NCBI GenBank assembly: GCA_002151545.1
Contig: CP021237.1
Coordinates: 682,001-746,000 of the forward strand
Direction of reading: 5' to 3'
DNA from: Sphingobacteriaceae bacterium GW460-11-11-14-LB5
Lineage (GTDB): Bacteria > Bacteroidota > Bacteroidia > Sphingobacteriales > Sphingobacteriaceae
DNA: 64,000 bases
A program made the position numbers and the translations under genes. Below are positions 1 to 7,733 of this stretch, piece by piece. The notes below the pieces were generated by a model, which searched no databases, was not told the origin of the DNA, and was given only the letters and a program-made list of their open reading frames with translations. The first letter of the stretch is position 1, and the number at the start of each line of letters is the position of its first letter.

Positions 1-24
1 GATGAAAATCCAAAGGTTACGCAT
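1..24 (-). CDS. mreC: Start of MreC (rod shape-determining protein), cut by window edge
   Basis: Reading leftward from an ATG at position 24 gives MRNLWIFI, which matches the usual N-terminus of Bacteroidetes MreC. Its position directly downstream of mreB on the same strand fits the conserved mreB-mreC order. MreC is a membrane-anchored periplasmic organiser of the elongasome. Only eight residues are present, so the call rests mainly on synteny. Confidence 0.7.
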
Positions 25-30
25 ATTTTG

Positions 31-97
31 ATGTAAAATGGAAGATGGGAAATGTAAAATGGATTAATACCTCATCCATCTTACATCTTCCATTTTC
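31..97. repeat. Heptad-periodic inverted repeat between mreB and mreC
   Basis: The left arm is five consecutive 7-nt units, each starting with ATG (at 31, 38, 45, 52 and 59; for example ATGGAAG, ATGTAAA). The right arm has units starting with CAT at 77, 84 and 91, the reverse complement of the same words. The arms can pair as a hairpin in the mreB-mreC gap. This is one of seven loci in the window with exact 7-nt periodicity. Confidence 0.75.
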
Positions 98-103
98 TGT
101 GGG

Positions 104-1126
104 TTATTGCATTAAGAATTTATATCCGCCAATGTTTTTAAGGGCGATGCCAGTTCCACGAACTACCGCACGAAGCGGATCTTCTGCAACGTGAACAGGT
201 AATTTTGTTTTAGCCGCTACACGCTTATCTAAACCTCTCAACAATGCACCACCACCGGTTAAATAAATACCAGTCTGGTAAATATCAGCCGAAAGTTCCG
301 GAGGGGTAATCTCTAAAGCTTTTAAAATCGCTTCTTCAATTTTAGAGATCGACTTATCTAAACAATGTGCAATTTCGGTATAGGAAACAGTAATTTGTTT
401 GGGTACACCGGTCATTAAATCGCGACCTTGAACCGCGAAATCAGCAGGAGCATCCTGTAATTCAGGCAAAGCAGCACCTACTTCAATTTTGATTTTTTCA
501 GCCGTACGGTCGCCAATCATGATGTTGTGTTGACGGCGGATGTAGTTTACAATATCAGAGTCGAAGTTATCTCCCGCAACGCGGATCGATTGATCGCAAA
601 CGATACCTGATAAAGCGATAACCGCAATTTCAGTAGTACCACCACCGATATCGATAATCATATTACCCATTGGCTCTTCTACATCAATCCCGATACCTAC
701 GGCAGCTGCCATTGGTTCGTGGATTAAGTATACTTCTTTTGCACCGGCAATTTCGGCAGAATCGCGCACCGCACGTTTTTCTACTTCAGTAATACCCGAT
801 GGAATACAGATTACCATACGTAAAGAAGGGAACATCCAGCCTTTACCGCCATTAAGCATGCGGATCATCCCTTTAATCATCGCCTCAGCAGCGTTGAAAT
901 CGGCAATTACACCATCTTTTAATGGGCGAACGGTTTTAATATTATCGTGGGTTTTACCCTCCATTTGCATTGCCTGACGACCTATAGCAATGACTTTGTT
1001 TGTAGTACGATCAAAAGCAACGATAGATGGTTCATCTACAACTACTTTATCGTTATGTATAATCAGGGTATTCGCAGTGCCTAAATCGATGGCAACTTCT
1101 TGCGTAAACCAGTTAAATAATCCCAT
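104..1126 (-). CDS. mreB: MreB, actin-like rod-shape protein
   Basis: This 340-residue protein is the cytoplasmic actin homologue that guides lateral peptidoglycan synthesis and maintains rod shape together with MreC, MreD, RodA and PBP2. The phosphate-1 loop DLGTANTL lies near residues 14-21, the phosphate-2 motif IDIGGGTTE near 158-166, and LTGGGALLRG near the C-terminus, as in the actin/Hsp70 fold. Its length is normal for the family. The ATG at 1126 gives the standard short leader MGLFNWF. purH is upstream and mreC downstream on the same strand, a common Bacteroidetes order, but a TAnnTTTG element (1154-1161) suggests that mreB has its own promoter. Confidence 0.97.
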   Translation of the reverse strand: MGLFNWFTQEVAIDLGTANTLIIHNDKVVVDEPSIVAFDRTTNKVIAIGRQAMQMEGKTHDNIKTVRPLKDGVIADFNAAEAMIKGMIRMLNGGKGWMFPSLRMVICIPSGITEVEKRAVRDSAEIAGAKEVYLIHEPMAAAVGIGIDVEEPMGNMIIDIGGGTTEIAVIALSGIVCDQSIRVAGDNFDSDIVNYIRRQHNIMIGDRTAEKIKIEVGAALPELQDAPADFAVQGRDLMTGVPKQITVSYTEIAHCLDKSISKIEEAILKALEITPPELSADIYQTGIYLTGGGALLRGLDKRVAAKTKLPVHVAEDPLRAVVRGTGIALKNIGGYKFLMQ

Positions 1127-1153
1127 GTATAAGGTATGTTTTCTTTATTTTAT

Positions 1154-1161
1154 CAAATCTA
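1154..1161 (-). promoter_or_regulatory. -7 element of mreB promoter
   Basis: On the minus strand this reads TAGATTTG, matching the Bacteroidetes -7 consensus TAnnTTTG, about 28 nt before the mreB ATG. No clear -33 TTTG is seen. Confidence 0.5.
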
Positions 1162-1327
1162 TACTATTCCTAATGTAAAAATAGCTTTTTTATTGTTTTA
1201 AGTTTTATTTTCTTCAGTTATTAAATTGTTTTTAAGGCAATTAAAATATTAACAAAATAAAACTAATAATTTTAGGGTCAGATGTAAACCTTTTTACCTT
1301 TAAGCCCTCAACCTTCTACTTGAATAA

Positions 1328-2854
1328 CTAGTGTTTAAAGTGTCTTACCCCTGTGGTTACCATTGCAATACCTTTTTCGTTTGCTTTTGCAACTGAATCA
1401 GCATCTTTAATCGATCCGCCTGGTTGCAGAACAGCTGAAATTCCGGCTTCGGCAGCAATTTCAACACAATCAGGGAAAGGAAAGAAAGCATCAGAAGCCA
1501 TTGCAGCACCTTTAACGCTGAATCCGAAAGCCGCTGCTTTTTCAATCGCTTGTCTTAAGGCATCAACACGCGAAGTTTGACCAACACCACTTGCAATTAA
1601 AACATCATCCTTAACCAACACAATGGTGTTCGATTTAGTATGTTTTACAATTTTATTGGCAAAGAATAGGTCTTTTAGTTCTTGTGCAGTAGGTGCTTTA
1701 TCGGTAACGGTTGTCATTTGCTCCGGACCTTCGATAATTAAATCTTTATCCTGCTCAATTACACCGTTTAATAATGTTTTAAATTGTTTTTTGCTCAATT
1801 CAACTTCGTTGCGTTGTAAAATAACGCGGTTTTTCTTTTTGCTGAATAACTCAATTGCTTCTGCCTGGTAAGATGGGGCAATTAAAACTTCAAAAAAGAG
1901 GTTGTTGATTTCCTGAGCCGTTTCTAAGTCTACCGCAACATTGGTAATCAATACACCACCAAAAGCAGAAACAGGATCGCAGGCCAATGCATCAATCCAG
2001 GCTTGTTTAACAGTAGGGCGCGAAGCAATACCACAAGCATTTGTATGTTTTAAAATCGCAAAAGTTGGATCTTCAAATTCGTCAATCAAAGCAACAGCAG
2101 CGTCCACATCAACCAGGTTGTTGTATGATAATTCTTTACCGTTTAATTTGGTAAACATGGCATCTAAATCGCCATAAAATACACCACCCTGATGAGGATT
2201 TTCGCCATAGCGTAAAGTTTTAGCTTCCGTTACACTTTGTTTGAAAACATCAAGAGGCTCTTCTGTATTGAAATAATTAAAAATTGCAGTATCGTAGTGA
2301 GAAGAAGTATGGAAAGCTGTTTTAGCGAACGATTTACGTTGTGCTAAAGTCGTTTCGCCATTTTGTGCTTCTAATTGGGCTTGTAAAGTAGGGTAGTCGT
2401 TTTTTGATGCGATAATTACGACATCGTTAAAGTTTTTCGCAGCGGCACGGATTAAGGAAATACCACCGATATCGATTTTCTCGATAATTTCTTCTGGTGT
2501 TCCGCCTGCTTTTACGGTTTCTTCAAATGGATATAAGTCAACAATAACCAAATCAATTTCAGGGATTTCATATTCAGCAATCTGCTCCTGGTCGCCAGCT
2601 AATGCTCTACGGTTTAAAATTCCGCCAAATACTTTTGGGTGTAAAGTTTTAACACGTCCGCCTAAAATAGATGGATAACCGGTTAAATCTTCAACCGCTG
2701 TTACCGGAAGATTTAAATCTTTGATGAATTGTTCTGTTCCACCGGTAGAAAATAACTGCACCCCTTGTGCGGCTAACAATTTTACCAATGGCTCCAAACC
2801 ATCTTTATAATATACTGAGATTAAAGCGTTTTTGATTTTAATGGATTGACTCAT
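1328..2854 (-). CDS. purH: Bifunctional AICAR formyltransferase / IMP cyclohydrolase PurH
   Basis: PurH performs the last two steps of IMP synthesis: formylation of AICAR from 10-formyl-THF, then ring closure. The N-terminal MGS-like cyclohydrolase domain (about residues 1-195) begins KNALISVYYKDGLEPLV. The C-terminal AICARFT domain carries SLRYGENPHQ-like LRYGENPHQGG and HTNACGIA. A TTG at 2878 could extend the frame, but the ATG at 2854 gives the family-standard start MSQSIKIKNALISVYYKDG and a normal 508-residue length. It also lies just downstream of a TAnnTTTG promoter element. purN is the next gene upstream, so two purine genes are neighbours, each with its own -7 element. Confidence 0.97.
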   Translation of the reverse strand: MSQSIKIKNALISVYYKDGLEPLVKLLAAQGVQLFSTGGTEQFIKDLNLPVTAVEDLTGYPSILGGRVKTLHPKVFGGILNRRALAGDQEQIAEYEIPEIDLVIVDLYPFEETVKAGGTPEEIIEKIDIGGISLIRAAAKNFNDVVIIASKNDYPTLQAQLEAQNGETTLAQRKSFAKTAFHTSSHYDTAIFNYFNTEEPLDVFKQSVTEAKTLRYGENPHQGGVFYGDLDAMFTKLNGKELSYNNLVDVDAAVALIDEFEDPTFAILKHTNACGIASRPTVKQAWIDALACDPVSAFGGVLITNVAVDLETAQEINNLFFEVLIAPSYQAEAIELFSKKKNRVILQRNEVELSKKQFKTLLNGVIEQDKDLIIEGPEQMTTVTDKAPTAQELKDLFFANKIVKHTKSNTIVLVKDDVLIASGVGQTSRVDALRQAIEKAAAFGFSVKGAAMASDAFFPFPDCVEIAAEAGISAVLQPGGSIKDADSVAKANEKGIAMVTTGVRHFKH

Positions 2855-2875
2855 TCTACTGAAAATTTTGAGCCG

Positions 2876-2883
2876 CAAAGGTA
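2876..2883 (-). promoter_or_regulatory. -7 element of purH promoter
   Basis: The minus strand reads TACCTTTG, a perfect TAnnTTTG match, about 22 nt before the chosen purH ATG. It overlaps the rejected upstream TTG start, which supports the shorter ORF. Confidence 0.6.
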
Positions 2884-3025
2884 GTAAAACAGGATTGTTT
2901 TTTAATGAGATTTACCGATCAATATTAAATTTTATTCTACTATATATAATAAGGCAGATCCATTTGCCAGCTTCGCTGTTTTAAAGTGGATTTAAAAAGC
3001 CTTATTAATCAGTTGTAGGTGTAAT

Positions 3026-3604
3026 TTATTTGCTGATTTTTTTTACAATGGTTTCTACCACACGCGGATAGTGCTGGTGCTCGAGCTGCTGGCCCTTAAA
3101 CTTGACCATTTCCAGGTTGTCGTTTTTGTCGATTCTGTAACGCGCCTGATAGATGTATTCGCCTTCATCGTAGTTTTCGTTAACATAATGAATGGTGATG
3201 CCGCCTTCTGTTTCGCCTGCAGCCATTACCGCGAGATGCACATGGTCGCCATACATTCCTTTTCCTCCAAATTTTGGAAGGATTGCAGGGTGGATGTTTA
3301 CAATTCTGCCCGGGTAAGCGTGGATTAGGCTTTTAGGTATTAACCAAAGAAAACCTGCCAGTACAATGAAATCGATCTCCAGGTTTTTAAGCAGGTCTAC
3401 CACTTCATCCGTTTTGTAGAACTCGTTCTTGTCGAAAATATGAGTGGGTATTTCGAAATTATCAGCTCTTTGTAATACATAGGCATCGGCGTTGTTGGTC
3501 AATACCAAAGCTATTTCTATTTCATTACTCCGTTTAAAATGCTCCATCAGTTTTTGGGCATTGGAGCCAGAACCTGATGCAAAGATGGCTATTCGTTTTT
3601 TCAC
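3026..3604 (-). CDS. purN: Phosphoribosylglycinamide formyltransferase PurN
   Basis: PurN transfers the formyl group of 10-formyl-THF to GAR, the third step of purine synthesis. The 192-residue protein opens with IAIFASGSGSNAQKL, the phosphate-binding loop. It carries the catalytic stretch VNIHPAILPKFGGKGMYG, whose His in the HPAxLP motif is catalytic in the family, followed by GGITIHYVNENYDEG. The length and the ATG start are typical. It lies upstream of purH on the same strand, separated by about 150 nt that contain a separate purH promoter. It diverges from rpsT across a roughly 240-bp gap. Confidence 0.96.
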   Translation of the reverse strand: MKKRIAIFASGSGSNAQKLMEHFKRSNEIEIALVLTNNADAYVLQRADNFEIPTHIFDKNEFYKTDEVVDLLKNLEIDFIVLAGFLWLIPKSLIHAYPGRIVNIHPAILPKFGGKGMYGDHVHLAVMAAGETEGGITIHYVNENYDEGEYIYQARYRIDKNDNLEMVKFKGQQLEHQHYPRVVETIVKKISK

Positions 3605-3621
3605 TCAAAAATCGTTTTGCC

Positions 3622-3629
3622 CAAAAATA
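3622..3629 (-). promoter_or_regulatory. -7 element of purN promoter
   Basis: The minus strand reads TATTTTTG (TAnnTTTG), 18 nt upstream of the purN ATG. The -33 box is unclear. Confidence 0.5.
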
Positions 3630-3766
3630 GTATTTTTAAGCCTGTTTTCTTAATCGAAAAGAAATTTTATTCAATTAAGTTAAAGTATTATTAATGAATA
3701 ATTTTAACGTATTTTTGCAGTTCGGAAATGGGGGTTCAATTTTAATGAAAAAAAAGTTGAAAGTGT

Positions 3767-3798
3767 TTTGTAATTTAAAAACATTAATCCTATATTTG
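3767..3798 (+). promoter_or_regulatory. Promoter of rpsT
   Basis: TTTG at 3767-3770 and TATATTTG at 3791-3798 are separated by 20 bp, a textbook Bacteroidetes sigma-ABfr promoter about 50 nt before rpsT. A second -7-like TATTTTTG lies at 3710-3717. Confidence 0.8.
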
Positions 3799-3847
3799 CA
3801 ACCCGAATTATAGGAAACGAATAAGAAAAATAAAAGGCTAAATAGAA

Positions 3848-4102
3848 ATGGCAAATCATAAATCTTCATTAAAAAGAATTAGAGCAAACGCAACAAAACG
3901 TTTACGTAACAGATATCAGGCAAAAACTACACGTACCTTTATTAAAAGATTACGTGCTGCAGAAGATAAAAAATCTGCATCTGATTTATTGCCTAAAGTA
4001 ATCTCTATGTTAGATCGTTTAGCTAAAAAGAACATTATCCACAAAAACAAAGCGGCTAATAACAAATCAAAATTAACGAAATTCGTTAACGGTTTAGCAT
4101 AA
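3848..4102 (+). CDS. rpsT: 30S ribosomal protein S20
   Basis: bS20 is a primary 16S rRNA-binding protein of the small subunit. The 84-residue product starts MANHKSSLKRIRANATKRLRN and is highly basic and helical throughout, with the C-terminal NKAANNKSKLTKFVNGLA typical of the family. It is monocistronic: a strong promoter lies upstream and a 12-bp-stem intrinsic terminator follows directly. The length matches other Bacteroidetes S20 proteins. Confidence 0.97.
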   Translation: MANHKSSLKRIRANATKRLRNRYQAKTTRTFIKRLRAAEDKKSASDLLPKVISMLDRLAKKNIIHKNKAANNKSKLTKFVNGLA

Positions 4103-4125
4103 GCTAGTTTTTTATACGATATTAG

Positions 4126-4159
4126 AACGGTATTGAAGCAATTCAATACCGTTTTTTTT
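4126..4159 (+). terminator. rpsT terminator
   Basis: A 12-bp perfect stem (4126-4137 with 4142-4153) around a GCAA loop is followed by a run of eight T. Confidence 0.9.
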
Positions 4160-4177
4160 GTGATTAAATTTTTTTAG

Positions 4178-5242
4178 ATGAAACGTTCTCTTGTATTCAG
4201 TTTTTTCTTTTGTCTTGCATTGGGAGTCTTTGCACAGAAAACTTATTTAGTTACCGGAAACTTTAAGTGCCCGTATGATGGCCTGTTATATTTGGTTCAT
4301 GGCGATGAAAAAGATTCAACTATCGTTAAAAACGGAGCTTTTTCTTTCAAAGGAAAAGCCGGTTTACCTGCATTTTCCTATGTGTATTTTAAAAACAAAA
4401 CAACGGTAACGCTTGATCCATTTTATTTAGGGGATGGTGATGTTGTTATAGAACTCGATACTGTAACTAAAAGCGGACTTAGAAAAAGCGGCAAGTTTAG
4501 TTACATAAGTATGCAGACAAAGTTTTTAAAGAAAGGCCTAACAGATAAGTTGATTGATTCTGTATCAAGCATAATATCTGAACGAACCAAAACTGTGGTT
4601 GATCAAGTAGCTAAAAATAGCGAAATTAAAAAGATTGTATTGGATTTTTTAACTTCACAAGCCAATACGATGGCGAGTACTGTTATATTAAAAAGGAATC
4701 TGGTAAGCTTTACTCACGCAGAACTTAAACAAATCTATCAATCGCTAAGTGCAGAAATTAAAGATACAAGCGAAGGAAAGGATATTCTTGGCGCCACAAT
4801 TAAGTTGGTTCGGATTGTATTAGGAGAAAAGATACCTGATTTTGCACAAAATGATATAAAAGGAGAAAAAATTTCAATTCAGTCATTAAGAGGGAAGTAT
4901 ATTTTAATTGATTTTTGGGCTTCCTGGTGTATACCCTGCAGAAAGGAAAATCCTGTTGTTGTAGCCGCCTATCAAAAGTTTAAAGATAAAGGCTTCGAAA
5001 TTTTAAGTGTATCACTAGATGATAAAAAACAGAATTGGCTAAAAGCAATAAAAGATGACAAACTCAGCTGGCTTCATGTTTCTGATTTAAATGGATGGAA
5101 TAATGAGGTTGCAAAAATGTTTAGCATTCGATCGATTCCGGATAATATTTTAATTGATAAGGAGGGCGTCATTTTAGCAAGAGGGCTAACAGGTGTTACA
5201 TTAGAAGAAAAACTCAATGAGATTTTTCCTAAAGTAAAGTAG
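4178..5242 (+). CDS. TlpA-like thiol-disulfide oxidoreductase with N-terminal DUF4369-like domain
   Basis: This 354-residue exported protein has a signal peptide (MKRSLVFSFFFCLALGVFAQ). A beta-rich N-terminal region (about 22-125) resembles DUF4369, a helical linker follows, and a C-terminal thioredoxin fold starts near residue 215. The active site is WCIPC with C251 and C254, preceded by LIDFWAS, and a cis-Pro-type SIRSIPDN follows. Proteins of this architecture are periplasmic or outer-membrane-associated reductases common in Bacteroidetes; their substrates are mostly unknown. No lipobox cysteine follows the signal peptide, so it is probably soluble. It stands alone between the rpsT and radC terminators. 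Confidence 0.88.
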   Translation: MKRSLVFSFFFCLALGVFAQKTYLVTGNFKCPYDGLLYLVHGDEKDSTIVKNGAFSFKGKAGLPAFSYVYFKNKTTVTLDPFYLGDGDVVIELDTVTKSGLRKSGKFSYISMQTKFLKKGLTDKLIDSVSSIISERTKTVVDQVAKNSEIKKIVLDFLTSQANTMASTVILKRNLVSFTHAELKQIYQSLSAEIKDTSEGKDILGATIKLVRIVLGEKIPDFAQNDIKGEKISIQSLRGKYILIDFWASWCIPCRKENPVVVAAYQKFKDKGFEILSVSLDDKKQNWLKAIKDDKLSWLHVSDLNGWNNEVAKMFSIRSIPDNILIDKEGVILARGLTGVTLEEKLNEIFPKVK

Positions 5243-5270
5243 ATTAATCTGAATTTTTACGATATTAGTA

Positions 5271-5307
5271 AAGGCATCCCAACCAAAAGTTGGGATGCTT
5301 TTTTTTT
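5271..5307 (+). terminator. Terminator of the TlpA-like gene, abutting radC
   Basis: The 10-bp stem (5274-5283 with 5289-5298) is followed by a long T run that ends 11 nt before the radC ATG. Any radC transcript starting upstream must read through this hairpin or carry it in its leader. Confidence 0.9.
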
Positions 5308-5317
5308 GTCTGAAAAA

Positions 5318-6016
5318 ATGGAAAATTACGAACAGAAACTGGGTATAAAGTTATGGGCGGAAGAAGATCGCCCGCGTGAAAAACTTTTATTACATGGCCG
5401 GAGACATTTAACAGATGCCGAACTGATTGCGATTTTAATTGGCTCGGGAAGTAAAAATGAAACCGCTGTGGATTTAAGCAAAAGGATTTTATCTTTTTAC
5501 GATAACAATTTAACTAAACTAGGAAAAGCTTCCATTCTAGATCTTTCGAGGTTTAGAGGCATTGGAGAAGCCAAAGCCTTAACCATTATTGCCGCTTTAG
5601 AGCTTGGCTTACGAAGGAAGGAAACTTCGGAAGAGTCCATTACCCATGTTACAACCTCTAACGATGTTTATAAATATTTACATCAAACCTTCGCCAATCT
5701 CAATCACGAAGAGTTCTGGATATTACTCCTCAACAGGTCTAATCGGGTAATTGGTAAATTTTTAATCAGTAAAGGCGGGCAGGCAGGTACGGTAGCCGAT
5801 CCGAAAATTATTTTTAAAACAGCTTTAGAAAACAATGCCGCAAATATTGTATTGGCACATAACCATCCTTCGGGAAATATAAAACCCAGCGAGAGCGATG
5901 ATAAATTGACCAGGAATATGGTTGCCTCCGGAAATTTGCTCAGTTTGTATGTGGTTGATCACGTGATTTTCGCCAATAACCGTTACTATAGTTACAGAGA
6001 TGAAGATTTAATTTAA
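5318..6016 (+). CDS. radC: RadC-family JAB1/MPN+ protein
   Basis: RadC proteins have an N-terminal helix-hairpin-helix region (about residues 20-100, LGIxxxxx then LSRFRGIGEAKALTI) and a C-terminal JAMM metalloprotease-like domain. Here the metal-binding motif is complete, HNHPSGNIKPSESD with H181, H183 and D194. Despite the name, a DNA-repair role was not upheld in E. coli and the true substrate is unknown. A TTG at 5306 would extend the frame but lies inside a terminator T run, so the ATG at 5318 (232 aa, MENYEQKLGIKLW) is chosen. No promoter is obvious between the terminator and the start. Confidence 0.93.
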   Translation: MENYEQKLGIKLWAEEDRPREKLLLHGRRHLTDAELIAILIGSGSKNETAVDLSKRILSFYDNNLTKLGKASILDLSRFRGIGEAKALTIIAALELGLRRKETSEESITHVTTSNDVYKYLHQTFANLNHEEFWILLLNRSNRVIGKFLISKGGQAGTVADPKIIFKTALENNAANIVLAHNHPSGNIKPSESDDKLTRNMVASGNLLSLYVVDHVIFANNRYYSYRDEDLI

Positions 6017-6123
6017 AAGATATTTGATTGTTAAAGTACAATTAACCTTAAATTAGTATTATAGCGGCTTAAAATTAGTTGTTATTGGCCTGCCGGCATT
6101 AATTAAATGGTGAAATTATATTT

Positions 6124-6960
6124 ATGAATACTTTAAAACTCATCCCTGTTTTTCTTTTATTAACAATTATGGCTTTCGCTCAGAAAAAAGCGGTTCCAAT
6201 TAATATCATTACCTATAACATCCGCTTAAATGTAGCATCAGATGGTGTTAACGCCTGGCCAAACCGAAAAGATAATGTAAAAGCTTTGGTGAAATTTCAT
6301 GATGCCGATATTCTTTGCGTACAGGAAGCTTTACCAGAACAATTTGATGCATTGCTCGAGAATTCTAATTTCGATGTCGTAGGGGTTGGGCGTGATGATG
6401 GTAAACGAAAAGGAGAATTTTCAGCAGTTTATTTCGATAAAGACAGGTTTACCAAAAAAGATGGCGGAACGTTTTGGCTGTCAGAAACGCCTGATGTTCC
6501 TTCAAAAGGATGGGATGCTGCACTTAACCGCGTATGCAGCTGGGTAAAATTGTACGATAAGCTGAATAAAAAAGAATTTATCGTTTTTAATACCCATTAC
6601 GATCATGTTGGCGTGAAAGCAAGAATTGAATCCGCTAAATTGCTGAAACAAAAAATACAACAGATCGCACCTACCTTACCAGTTGTTTTTACGGGTGATT
6701 TAAATGTAACCCCTGAAACTGAAGCCATCGCTACCATCAAATCTTTTCTTATCGATGCGAAAGAGGTTTCTGCAGAGCCTCCATATGGCCCGGCAGGTAC
6801 TTTTAATGCTTTTGATTTTAACAGCGACCTGAAAAACAGGATCGACTATATTTTTGTAAACAAAGGATTTAAAGTGCAGAAATTTGCGGTATTAACTGAT
6901 AGTAAGGATAAAAGGTATTATTCTGATCATTTACCTGTGTTCTGCAGACTCTGGTTTTAA
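6124..6960 (+). CDS. Secreted endonuclease/exonuclease/phosphatase-fold hydrolase
   Basis: The 278-residue protein has a signal peptide (MNTLKLIPVFLLLTIMAFAQ) and a complete EEP catalytic fold: ITYNIRLN (N32), CVQEALPEQ (E68, metal ligand), THYDHVG, FTGDLNVTP, DYIFVN and the terminal SDHLPVF (D268, H269). Members of this family cleave phosphodiesters in nucleic acids, sphingomyelin or phosphoinositides, so the substrate cannot be read from the motifs. It begins a tight same-strand run with the Lgt-like gene only 3 nt downstream and the radical SAM gene after that, so a lipid phosphodiester is a plausible substrate; this is inference. Confidence 0.9.
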   Translation: MNTLKLIPVFLLLTIMAFAQKKAVPINIITYNIRLNVASDGVNAWPNRKDNVKALVKFHDADILCVQEALPEQFDALLENSNFDVVGVGRDDGKRKGEFSAVYFDKDRFTKKDGGTFWLSETPDVPSKGWDAALNRVCSWVKLYDKLNKKEFIVFNTHYDHVGVKARIESAKLLKQKIQQIAPTLPVVFTGDLNVTPETEAIATIKSFLIDAKEVSAEPPYGPAGTFNAFDFNSDLKNRIDYIFVNKGFKVQKFAVLTDSKDKRYYSDHLPVFCRLWF

Positions 6961-6963
6961 TCT

Positions 6964-7728
6964 ATGCTGTTAAAATCTGAATCACTGTTTCCTTTTCAAT
7001 TCGAACTTTTTGGTAACGAATACCATTATCACTATATTTTCGAAACGCTGGCATTCATTATTGGTGTTAGGTTATATTATTACTATAAAAAAGGGATCGT
7101 AGATCCGATATCTGATGAAAACCGGCTGTGGATTATGCTGGGAGCCATGCTTGGCGCCTTAATCGGCTCGCGTGTAATTGCGGTGCTCGAAACGCCTGAA
7201 GTACTCCATCACCTTAGTTTTTCAGTTCTTTATCAAAGTAAAACCATTGTGGGTGGTTTGCTTGGCGGTTTGTTCGGTGTGGAGCTAATAAAAAATATCA
7301 TAGGTGTAAATATCGCCTCTGGTGATATCTATGTGATCCCGATTTTGGTAGCGTTGATTATAGGTCGTATTGGTTGCTTTTCAATGGGGATCGACGAGCC
7401 AACTTATGGTGTGCCGACTCGCTTTTTTATGGGTGTGGATCTGGGTGATGGCATCCTTCGGCATCCCATCATGCTCTACGAAATAATCTATCTATTGCTT
7501 TTGATTTTCCTTTTTAATCGCTTAAAACATAAAGAACTGATTAATGGAGATCGCTTTAAGTTATTGATGGTGTTATATTTCCTGTTCCGTTTTGTAATTG
7601 AATTTATAAAACCTTACCAATCATTATTTTTAAATTTAAGCAGTATTCATTGGTCTGCATTGTTTATTTTTATTTATTATTATAGATTCATTATCAGAAT
7701 TTCGAAACAGATTTTACCTAAACAGTAA
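6964..7728 (+). CDS. Divergent prolipoprotein diacylglyceryl transferase (Lgt) family membrane protein
   Basis: This 254-residue polytopic membrane protein has about seven hydrophobic segments and the Lgt family landmarks: GALIGSR (64-70), TIVGGLLGG (94-102), GRIGCFSMG (134-142) and RHPIMLYE (166-173). True Lgt moves diacylglycerol from phosphatidylglycerol to a prolipoprotein cysteine. Here key positions differ: the catalytic His of the HGG segment is replaced by Val in TIVGG, and the GRxGNFxNGE signature reads GRIGCFSMGI, losing Asn and Glu. It is therefore probably a paralogue with another lipid or headgroup reaction and not the housekeeping Lgt, which should be elsewhere. It is packed between the EEP gene (3 nt) and the radical SAM gene (5 nt), implying one mRNA. 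Confidence 0.85.
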   Translation: MLLKSESLFPFQFELFGNEYHYHYIFETLAFIIGVRLYYYYKKGIVDPISDENRLWIMLGAMLGALIGSRVIAVLETPEVLHHLSFSVLYQSKTIVGGLLGGLFGVELIKNIIGVNIASGDIYVIPILVALIIGRIGCFSMGIDEPTYGVPTRFFMGVDLGDGILRHPIMLYEIIYLLLLIFLFNRLKHKELINGDRFKLLMVLYFLFRFVIEFIKPYQSLFLNLSSIHWSALFIFIYYYRFIIRISKQILPKQ

Positions 7729-7733
7729 ACATT

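Noticed and set aside
5306..5317. TTG start for radC
   Set aside because: It lies in the T run of the preceding terminator; the ATG at 5318 gives the family N-terminus.
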